From Streptomyces africanus (GTDB lineage Bacteria > Actinomycetota > Actinomycetes > Streptomycetales > Streptomycetaceae): a DNA stretch of 33,184 bases. The notes below the pieces were generated by a model. It saw only the letters and a program-made list of their open reading frames with translations. It was not told the DNA's origin and searched no databases. Location of the stretch: contig NZ_MUKA01000074.1 in assembly GCF_002150735.1 (NCBI RefSeq), positions 1 to 33,184 on the forward strand, given 5' to 3'. The translations under genes and the position numbers were made by a program. Positions 24,171 through 29,815 of the stretch are shown here, one piece after another; the first letter of the stretch is position 1, and every line of letters begins with the position of its first letter.

Positions 24171-25340
24171 CTAGCTCGCGAACGGCGCGAGCACCGCGGG
24201 TGCGGCAGGGGTCGTGGATGCGGTGGGTGCGGCGTCCTTGTCCGCGGGATGCCGCCACAGCCCTTGCGCGGCGAGCCTCGGCAGCACGCCCTCGCCGAAC
24301 CAGTACGCCTCCTCCAGGTGGGGGTAGCCGGAGAGGATGAACTCGTCGATGCCGAGGGCGTGGTACTCCTTGATCCGCTCGGCGACCTCGTCGTGGCTGC
24401 CGACCAGGGCGGTGCCCGCGCCGCCGCGCACCAGGCCGATGCCGGCCCACAGGTTGGGGTGGATCTCCAGACGGTCACGCCGGCCGCCGTGCAGGGCGAG
24501 CATCCGCCGCTGCCCCTCGGACTCGCTGCGGCCGAGCCCGGCCTGCACCGACGCCACGGTCTCCGGGTCGAAGCCGTCCAGCAGCCGGTTCGCCTCGGCC
24601 CAGGCCTGCTCGGCGGTGTCGCGGGTGATGACGTGCAGCCGGATGCCGAAGCGGAGGGTGCGGCCCTCGCCGGTGGCCAGCGCCCGGATCCACGCGATCT
24701 TCTCGGCGACCTGGGCGGGCGGCTCGCCCCAGGTGAGATAGACATCGGCGTGCCGGGCGGCGATCTCTCCGGCGATGGGCGAGGAGCCGCCGAAGTACAC
24801 CTGGGGAACGGGGTCGGGCACGCGGGCGAGCTTCGCGTCCCGCACCCGGAGGTGCTCACCGTTCAGGTCGACGTTTCCACCCTGCCACAACTCCCTGACG
24901 ACGTGCAGGAATTCACCGGTCCGGTGGTATCGGCTGTCCTTGTCGAGGAAGTCGCCGAAGGCCCGCTGCTCCTGGTTGTCGCCGCCGGTGACGACGTTGA
25001 GCAGCAGCCGTCCGCCGGTCTGGCGCTGGAAGGTGGACGCCATCTGCGCGGCGAGGGTGGGCGAGATCAGCCCGGGCCGGAAGGCCACCAGGAACTTCAG
25101 GCGTTCGGTGTTCTGGCTGACCATCGCGGTGGTGAGCCAGGCGTCCTCGCACCAGGCGCCGGTGGGGGTGAGGGCCCCGGTGAAGCCCACCTCCTCGGCG
25201 GCGCGGGCGATCTGGCTCAGGTAGGCGACCGTCGGCGGCCGGTCGCGCCCGGACGCCGTGGCGGGGGTGCCTTGGCCGCCGCCGACGACATGGCGGCTGT
25301 CGCCGGTGGTGGGCAGGAACCAGTGGAAGGTGAGGGACAC
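24171..25340 (-). CDS. ssuD: FMNH2-dependent alkanesulfonate monooxygenase SsuD-like
   Basis: Class C (LLM-type) flavin mono-oxygenase that desulfonates alkanesulfonates to an aldehyde and sulfite, providing sulfur. The 389-residue translation has the SsuD start LTFHWFLPTTGDSRHVVGGGQGTPATASGRDRPP, then FLVAFRPGLISPTLAAQMASTFQRQTGGRLLLNVVTGGDNQEQRAFGDFLDKDSRYHRTGEFLHVVRELW and YFGGSSPIAGEIAARHADVYLTWGEPP, all TIM-barrel and flavin-binding regions. The GTG at 25340 has GGAG 7 nt upstream. It is the last gene of the ssuE-ssuD operon, 51 nt after ssuE. The C-terminal tail is Ala/Pro/Thr-rich. No ssuABC transporter genes are in this window. Confidence 0.92.
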   Translation of the reverse strand: MSLTFHWFLPTTGDSRHVVGGGQGTPATASGRDRPPTVAYLSQIARAAEEVGFTGALTPTGAWCEDAWLTTAMVSQNTERLKFLVAFRPGLISPTLAAQMASTFQRQTGGRLLLNVVTGGDNQEQRAFGDFLDKDSRYHRTGEFLHVVRELWQGGNVDLNGEHLRVRDAKLARVPDPVPQVYFGGSSPIAGEIAARHADVYLTWGEPPAQVAEKIAWIRALATGEGRTLRFGIRLHVITRDTAEQAWAEANRLLDGFDPETVASVQAGLGRSESEGQRRMLALHGGRRDRLEIHPNLWAGIGLVRGGAGTALVGSHDEVAERIKEYHALGIDEFILSGYPHLEEAYWFGEGVLPRLAAQGLWRHPADKDAAPTASTTPAAPAVLAPFAS

Positions 25341-25391
25341 GGGGGATCTCCGATCGAGTGGAACGTCCGCCGGCGTGGCGGTGAGCGGGTG

Positions 25392-25946
25392 TCAGCCCGC
25401 CACGGCCAGCAGCGGGGTGCGGCCGAGCGCCGTGGAGAACTGGTCGACCACCTGGGTGAGCGCCTCGGCGGCGGCCGGTGCGACGGTCAGGGACCCGTCG
25501 TCGTGCACGGTGATGTCCTTGTCGAGGGTGAACCAGCCCTGCACCGTGTGGGCCGCGCCCATGGAGGTCAGCACCGGGCGCAGGGCGTAGTCGATGGCCA
25601 GGACATGGGCGACGCTGCCGCCGGTGGCGAGCGGCAGCACGGTCTTGCCGGTGAGTGCGTACTGCGGGAGCAGGTCCAGCAGGGCCTTGAGGACACCGGA
25701 GTAGGACGCCTTGTAGACGGGGGTGCCGACGACGACGCCGTCGGCCCGTGCGAACAACTCGGTGGCCTCGACGATCGCGGGGTGCCGGAAGTCCGCGCCG
25801 AGCAGGGCCTCGGCGGGGATGGTGCGGACGTCGAGCGGGATCACGTCGTGGCCCTGTGCGGTCAGCCGCTCGTCCAGGTGGCGCAGCAGTCGGCCGGTGC
25901 GGGAGGAGGCGGAGGGGCTGCCGGAGACGGACAGGACGGTGGCCAT
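25392..25946 (-). CDS. ssuE: NADPH-dependent FMN reductase SsuE-like
   Basis: A 184-residue flavodoxin-like FMN reductase that supplies FMNH2 to SsuD. It begins VLSVSGSPSASSRTGRLLRHLDERL (phosphate-binding loop), then VVVGTPVYKASYSGVLKALLDLLPQ, the family signature, and PLATGGSVAHVLAIDYALRPVL. The ATG at 25946 has GGAAAGAG upstream. The leader of about 290 nt back to the putative start site carries a cysteine-containing leader peptide, a hairpin and two GAATTC-centred repeats, so expression is likely controlled by attenuation in response to sulfur supply (inference). Confidence 0.92.
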   Translation of the reverse strand: MATVLSVSGSPSASSRTGRLLRHLDERLTAQGHDVIPLDVRTIPAEALLGADFRHPAIVEATELFARADGVVVGTPVYKASYSGVLKALLDLLPQYALTGKTVLPLATGGSVAHVLAIDYALRPVLTSMGAAHTVQGWFTLDKDITVHDDGSLTVAPAAAEALTQVVDQFSTALGRTPLLAVAG

Positions 25947-26082
25947 GGGGTCTCTTTCCGGGAGAGGGCGCGAGCGCGCGTGGCACCACCGAATTCGGGG
26001 ACGCCGCGCTCAACGGGCGTGACTGGGCGCCGAATTCAGGCGTGAGGGAACGGTGTGAGGGAAACGCACGGCGCATGACGTC

Positions 26083-26111
26083 CCGTCGGCGCGACAGTGC
26101 GCGGCCGACGG
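26083..26111 (-). promoter_or_regulatory. Attenuator-like hairpin between leader peptide and ssuE
   Basis: CCGTCGGC (26083-26090) and GCCGACGG (26104-26111), a perfect 8-bp stem with further GC pairing inside. It is 38 nt downstream of the leader-peptide stop and 136 nt before ssuE. No U-tract follows, so any terminator function would need Rho or folding alternatives. Two CCGAATTC repeats lie further downstream, at 25989 and 26030, 41 nt apart. Confidence 0.45.
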
Positions 26112-26149
26112 CGCATACGGCGGCGGGGAGAAGCGGCGAGCCGGGAGAC

Positions 26150-26233
26150 TCAGGCTGCGGCGCGACAGGAAGCGCTGGAGACGCGTGCGAGGTCGACGTG
26201 GCGTCGCCGCGTGAGGTCCAGTCGCATGGTCAT
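26150..26233 (-). CDS. Cysteine-containing leader peptide of the ssuE-ssuD operon, 27 aa
   Basis: A short reading frame, ATG to TGA, giving a basic peptide. It starts with M, T, M, R, L, D and carries the conserved segment HVDLARVSSASC followed by RAAA. This matches the actinobacterial putative leader peptide family found ahead of sulfur-assimilation operons. It has one Cys codon near the end, as expected for ribosome stalling when cysteine is scarce. A promoter places the transcription start at or next to the ATG, so the mRNA is probably leaderless. ssuE starts 203 nt downstream. An internal ATG at 26227 is a less likely start. Confidence 0.8.
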   Translation of the reverse strand: MTMRLDLTRRRHVDLARVSSASCRAAA

Positions 26234-26240
26234 GCCATCG

Positions 26241-26270
26241 ATCGTGGCAGCGGGAGACGACGGCCGTCAA
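26241..26270 (-). promoter_or_regulatory. Promoter of the ssu leader peptide
   Basis: On the minus strand TTGACG (26265-26270), an 18-nt spacer and CACGAT (26241-26246). The leader ATG at 26233 begins 8 nt after the -10 box, so the first transcribed base is at or near its A. Confidence 0.6.
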
Positions 26271-26329
26271 GGAAAGCGCGGCTCATCTCGCATCCCGGAC
26301 CATGGATTTCAGTGGCGGTCCGGTTCCGT

Positions 26330-26506
26330 TCAGTCCTCGTCCGACGGAACCACCACGAGGAAGGCGTCCGACTCCAGGTCCATCACGACGGTAGCCGGCT
26401 CGCCCTCGGCGCGGCGGCGCGCCGCGTACTCCTCCGCCGGCCATGATCCGCGCGGGGACCCCGCGGGGAACCGCTCCAACACCTTCGCGCCGATGGCCGT
26501 AGACAC
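26330..26506 (-). CDS. Small hypothetical protein, 58 aa
   Basis: A short gene not long enough for routine ORF lists. From the GTG at 26506 it reads STAIGAKVLERFPAGSP, SWPAEEYAARRRAEGEPATV and VMDLESDAFLVVVPSDED. It is acidic at the C-terminus and has a plausible beta-strand (DAFLVVVP). GGAAGGG lies 8 nt upstream, third positions are GC-rich, and the stop is clean. I do not recognise a named family. It lies 60 nt upstream of the ssu promoter on the same strand and may end transcription before it. Confidence 0.6.
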   Translation of the reverse strand: MSTAIGAKVLERFPAGSPRGSWPAEEYAARRRAEGEPATVVMDLESDAFLVVVPSDED

Positions 26507-26733
26507 GTCCGCTGCCCTTCCGTGTACCGCGCCGCCGCCTGCCGGCGACCTCGATCCGTCCTGTCGTACACATCCGCTTGCCCCCGATCGCCCCGGACAT
26601 GTACCGCGCGACGGAAGTTCACGTCTCTACCAACCTCTACACATAAAGGAAAAATAAGAGCAGAATGTGCTTACGCGGCGCTTACCGCACACCCACCAGA
26701 CGCGGTCGCCCTGCAAGACGAAGGAGACGAGTC
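26507..26733 (+). promoter_or_regulatory. AT-rich upstream region of the SPW gene
   Basis: This 227-nt gap contains an island of low GC at 26627-26667 (ATAAAGGAAAAATAAG), unusual here. It probably includes the promoter of the SPW gene and lies between it and the divergent 58-aa gene. I could not assign -35/-10 boxes, and no GGGTAC site was seen. Confidence 0.4.
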
Positions 26734-27174
26734 ATGGCCAACGTCTCGCACACCAGGGGTGACATCACCAGCCACCCCGACGCCTCCGAGATGCGGGATC
26801 GGTACGCCCGTGTGCTCGGCGGTCGTGATGTGGCGCTCGTGGACGGACCGGTGTTCCTGCTGGGTCTGTACTGCGCGGCCTCCCCGTGGATAGTCCACTA
26901 CACGACCAGCCAGCCGCCGCTCGTGACCCACAACCTGATCATGGGCATAGCGATCGGTCTGCTGGCACTCGGGTTCACTCGCGCTCCGGAGCGCATGTAC
27001 GGCCTGAGCTGGGCCATGTGCGCACTCGGGGTGTGGATGATCATCTCGCCGTGGGTCGTCGGCGACAGCCCGGACGCCGGCGTCGTGTGGAACAACATCG
27101 TCATCGGTGCGCTGGCTGTGATTCTGGGTCTGGCGTGCACCGCCACGGCGGCGAAGGCCTCCCCGAGGCCGTAG
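26734..27174 (+). CDS. SPW-repeat membrane protein
   Basis: A 146-residue small membrane protein with two SPW repeats. The motif is visible in AASPWIVHY near residue 50 and ISPWVVGDSP near residue 107. Four hydrophobic segments are seen, at about residues 38-56, 66-84, 90-108 and 118-138. The role is unknown; the family occurs in Streptomyces and often in stress regulons. AAGGAG lies 7 nt before the ATG; an upstream in-frame ATG at 26665 gives a less plausible basic extension. It is convergent with the SDR gene, with a strong hairpin between them. Confidence 0.82.
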   Translation: MANVSHTRGDITSHPDASEMRDRYARVLGGRDVALVDGPVFLLGLYCAASPWIVHYTTSQPPLVTHNLIMGIAIGLLALGFTRAPERMYGLSWAMCALGVWMIISPWVVGDSPDAGVVWNNIVIGALAVILGLACTATAAKASPRP

Positions 27175-27195
27175 CCCCACCGGAAGGGAAACCGA

Positions 27196-27222
27196 AGGCC
27201 GGTCCGCATCCCGGACCGGCCT
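27196..27222. terminator. Terminator hairpin after the SPW gene
   Basis: AGGCCGGTCCG and its exact complement CGGACCGGCCT, 11 bp, with a 5-nt loop, 22 nt after the SPW stop and before the convergent SDR stop. Confidence 0.8.
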
Positions 27223-27279
27223 GTGCATGTCCGCGCCGGAGTGTGCCGGGCGTCCGGGCAGGCCGGGTGTCACCCGGCA

Positions 27280-28203
27280 TCAGCGGCCCGCCGACCGCAT
27301 CGCGGCGAGGCCCTCACGGCTGGACGGGTACCGCGGCGTCCACCCCAGCTCGCGCTCCGCCTTGGCGCAGGAGACCACCAGCCGCGACGACATCATCGTG
27401 TGCGCGTACGACATGGGTCTCATCAGCCAGAGCGGTACGGTCATCGGCTTCGGCAGTGCGAACACCCCGGCCACGGTCTCGACGTGGGCGCGGAAGCCGA
27501 GCGGGGTGCGGTCGGCGATGTTGTACGCCTGCCCGGGCCGGCCGCGTTCCACGGCGGCGACCACCGCCCGGGCCGCGTCGGTGAGTTCCACCCACGGCAG
27601 CACCCTGCCCCGGTCGGCGGGCACGGGCAGTTGCCGCCTGCGCAGCAGGGGCAGCAGGGCGTCGGTACCGCCGGGGCCGTAGAACAGGCCGAAGCGGAGC
27701 GCGACACCCTCCAGCGTCGCCGCCTCGAAGGCGAGCCGCTCCTTGGTCCGCATGGCCGCGATGTGCCGCTCCAGCTGCGGGGTCCTGCCGCGCGGGCCGA
27801 AGGGGTCGTCCTCGGTGACCGGGCGGTCGCCGTGGTCACCGTAGCCGTAGCCGAAGACCATCGACTCCACGAGGAAGCGGCGGGCACCGGTGACGCGGGC
27901 GGCTTCGACGAGGTGGGCCGTGCCCTCGGTGCGCAGCGCGTCGGTGGCGAACATGTCGCGGTCGCGCATGGGGGGCTTGCGCAGGGCGGTCGCGGCGTGG
28001 ATCACGGTGTCGAAGTGGTGTCCGTCGACGGCGCGCAGCAGCGCGTCGCGGTCCATGAGGTCGGCGCGGACGCCGTTGTCCGGGCTCCGGCCGAGTCCGG
28101 TGACCTTGTGGCCGGCCTCGGTCAGGGCGCGGGTGACGTGCCGGCCGAGGACGCCGCTCGCGCCGGCGAGGAGGATGCTCTGGTTCTTCTGGATCGTCGT
28201 CAT
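27280..28203 (-). CDS. Atypical/extended SDR, NAD-dependent epimerase-like oxidoreductase
   Basis: A 307-residue Rossmann-fold protein. The nucleotide-binding GASGVLGRHVTRAL (GxxGxxG) lies at residues 13-26, HAATAL follows, and VESMVFGYGYGDHGDRPVTEDDPF gives the Ser/Gly-rich active region. The usual YxxxK is not clear; the region reads AAMRTKERLAFEA, so the Tyr may be missing, as in atypical SDRs. The C-terminus, VVSCAKAERELGWTPRYPSSREGL, is the standard epimerase tail. Substrate unknown. The ATG at 28203 lies 8 nt from an ECF41-type -10 element. It is downstream of a GNAT gene on the same strand with a 26-bp palindrome between them. Confidence 0.85.
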   Translation of the reverse strand: MTTIQKNQSILLAGASGVLGRHVTRALTEAGHKVTGLGRSPDNGVRADLMDRDALLRAVDGHHFDTVIHAATALRKPPMRDRDMFATDALRTEGTAHLVEAARVTGARRFLVESMVFGYGYGDHGDRPVTEDDPFGPRGRTPQLERHIAAMRTKERLAFEAATLEGVALRFGLFYGPGGTDALLPLLRRRQLPVPADRGRVLPWVELTDAARAVVAAVERGRPGQAYNIADRTPLGFRAHVETVAGVFALPKPMTVPLWLMRPMSYAHTMMSSRLVVSCAKAERELGWTPRYPSSREGLAAMRSAGR

Positions 28204-28211
28204 GACGATGC

Positions 28212-28239
28212 GACGGATGGGACGGGCGCAAATGTGACA
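28212..28239 (-). promoter_or_regulatory. ECF41-type promoter upstream of the SDR gene
   Basis: On the minus strand TGTCACA (28233-28239), 17 nt and CGTC (28212-28215). This matches the TGTCACA...CGTC promoter that I remember for ECF41/SigJ-type sigma factors, which typically drive oxidoreductase/epimerase genes. The -35 lies in one arm of the palindrome at 28232-28257. No ECF sigma gene is in this window. Confidence 0.55.
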
Positions 28240-28257
28240 TCCAGGTGGATGTCACAT
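28232..28257. repeat. Perfect 26-bp inverted repeat
   Basis: ATGTGACATCCA and its exact complement, 12 bp each, separated by GG. It lies between the GNAT stop and the SDR start, both on the minus strand. It could terminate the GNAT transcript, bind a dimeric regulator, or both; the ECF-like -35 in its left arm suggests regulation. Confidence 0.75.
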
Positions 28258-28274
28258 CCCGGCGGGGCCGCCGG

Positions 28275-29060
28275 CTACGGCGTGTACTCGTACGGCGTCG
28301 TGGTGGTCAGCGGTGTGAAGCCCACGCGCTCCAGGATGGGGCGGCTCTGGCTGGAGGCGTCGACCTGGAGGTAGCGGTGGCCGCGTGCCGCGGCGGCGTG
28401 CGCGCGGTGGGCCACCAGGGCGCGGTAGATGCCGCGGCCGCGCCAGCCCTCGACGGTGCCGCCTCCCCACAGGCCGGCGAACGGTGTGCCGGGCACGAGT
28501 TCCATGCGGGCCGCGCTCACCGGCTCGTCGCCGGCCATCGCCACGACGGCGACGACGGTGTCCGGGTCGGCCGAGAGGCGGGCGAGGAGCTGCTCGCGCA
28601 GCCAGGTGCTGTCCGCGCCGAACGCCTTCTCGTGGACGTCGGCCACGAGATCCACGCCCCGCGGATCGGTGACCGGCACGAGGCGGACGCCCTCGGGAGG
28701 TTCGGCGTCGAGGGACAGGGCGGCTATCTCGCCGATCATCAGCGTCTCCTCGGGTTCGGGCCTGAACCCGGACGCACGCAGCCGCTGCCCGAGGTCCGCC
28801 GGCCGGTCGTGCCCGTACAGCTTCCACTCGAAGTCGAGGCCGAGCCCGGCGTAGTGGGCGATCTGCCCGGCGATCGCCTCGTCCGCCGCCGCCTCGTCGA
28901 GGGCGGACCACAGGACGCCGTTCCAGCCCTGTGCGCCGGCGACCTGGCGCACCACGTCGCCGGTCCGCTCGACGCGGACGCCGGGGCCGTCCGGCCGCGC
29001 CCCCTCGCGCAGTTCGCGGTCGAACAGGGCGAGCAGCGCGGTGTGGTCCATCTGAGTCAT
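28275..29060 (-). CDS. GNAT-family acetyltransferase
   Basis: A 261-residue GNAT protein. Residues about 10-130 are an N-terminal part with helices (LLALFDRELREGARPDG, DEAAADEAIAGQIAHYA). The acetyltransferase core lies after residue 145. The acetyl-CoA-binding motif A reads EGWRGRGIYRALVAHRAHAAAARGHRYLQVDAS and is followed by RPILERVGF. The acceptor is unknown. The ATG at 29060 was chosen because the TGGGGT -10-like box is 6 nt upstream and because the GGGGTG stretch could serve as ribosome-binding site; an ATG at 29051 is possible. It is divergent from the deaminase gene. Confidence 0.85.
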   Translation of the reverse strand: MTQMDHTALLALFDRELREGARPDGPGVRVERTGDVVRQVAGAQGWNGVLWSALDEAAADEAIAGQIAHYAGLGLDFEWKLYGHDRPADLGQRLRASGFRPEPEETLMIGEIAALSLDAEPPEGVRLVPVTDPRGVDLVADVHEKAFGADSTWLREQLLARLSADPDTVVAVVAMAGDEPVSAARMELVPGTPFAGLWGGGTVEGWRGRGIYRALVAHRAHAAAARGHRYLQVDASSQSRPILERVGFTPLTTTTPYEYTP

Positions 29061-29177
29061 GGGCACACCCCAGCACGCGCCCGGGCAGCCGGGCAACGCA
29101 ATTGTTCGATGCGGCCGTACGCCTCCGGCGGTCGTACAGTCCTGGTGATCACGTCGTCATCAGGAAGGGCCGGGGCC

Positions 29178-29663
29178 ATGGTCGTGAAGGACACGGAACT
29201 CCCGTACCTGCGCCGCTGCGTGGAGCTCGCGGCCGAGGCGCTCGAAGCCGGGGACGAGCCGTTCGGTTCGGTCCTGGTCGGCGGGGACGGCACGGTCCTC
29301 GGCGAGGACCACAACCGGGTGGCCTCGGGCGATCGCACGCGGCATCCCGAGTTCGAACTGGCGCGCTGGTCGGCGGCCCGGCTCACGCCCGAGGAGCGGG
29401 CGGCGGCCACGGTCTACACCTCCGGCGAGCACTGCCCGATGTGCGCGGCCGCGCACGCCTGGGTCGGTCTGGGACGCATCGTCTACGTCGCCTCGTCCGA
29501 ACAGCTCGCCTCCTGGCTGAGCGAGTTGGGGGTCGCGGCGCCGCCGGTGCGGACACTCCCCGTTCACGAGGTCGCACCGGGTGTGGTCGTGGACGGTCCG
29601 GTGCCCGAACTGACGGAACGGGTGAGGGAGCTGCACGTGCGGTTCCATCGGGGACACGACTGA
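29178..29663 (+). CDS. CMP/dCMP-deaminase-fold nucleoside deaminase
   Basis: A 161-residue zinc deaminase. It has RHPEFELAR with the His and Glu of the HxE motif (Glu is the proton shuttle), and SGEHCPMCAAAHAW with the CxxC zinc ligands. The usual EPCPMC is here EHCPMC. The C-terminal part is LPVHEVAPGVVVDGPVPELTERVREL. Relatives deaminate guanine, cytosine or adenine nucleosides; the substrate is not identifiable. The ATG at 29178 is preceded by AGGAAGGG. Confidence 0.87.
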   Translation: MVVKDTELPYLRRCVELAAEALEAGDEPFGSVLVGGDGTVLGEDHNRVASGDRTRHPEFELARWSAARLTPEERAAATVYTSGEHCPMCAAAHAWVGLGRIVYVASSEQLASWLSELGVAAPPVRTLPVHEVAPGVVVDGPVPELTERVRELHVRFHRGHD

Positions 29664-29687
29664 GACGCCCGGGCGGTTCCGGCCCGC

Positions 29688-29708
29688 AGGCCCCCTCTGC
29701 CGGGGCCT
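29688..29708. terminator. Weak hairpin after the deaminase gene
   Basis: AGGCCCC and GGGGCCT, 7 bp, with a 7-nt loop, 25 nt after the deaminase stop. Plausible terminator for that gene. Confidence 0.4.
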
Positions 29709-29815
29709 CGCGAGGCCGGCCGCCCGAGATGCATGGCCACACTGGCGAACGTACGATCGAATTCAATAGACCAGGCGTACGCCTCGGTCTCCCCGACGGG
29801 GGGAGGCGCGTCTCC

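Noticed and set aside
24072..26045. A 657-codon open frame on the plus strand, antisense to ssuE-ssuD
   Set aside because: No domain, skewed composition, and the minus strand carries full-length SsuD and SsuE.
26665..26733. An N-terminal extension of the SPW protein from an ATG at 26665
   Set aside because: It would add a strongly basic, non-conserved-looking segment, while AAGGAG is ideally placed for the ATG at 26734.
27330..27335. GGGTAC as a SigB-type promoter within the SDR gene
   Set aside because: It is inside a coding region and has no gene start downstream on that strand.
28232..28257. The 26-bp palindrome as simply a terminator of the GNAT gene
   Set aside because: Not excluded, but the ECF-like -35 in one arm and its position just before the SDR start make a purely terminating role less likely, so it is listed as a repeat and promoter region.
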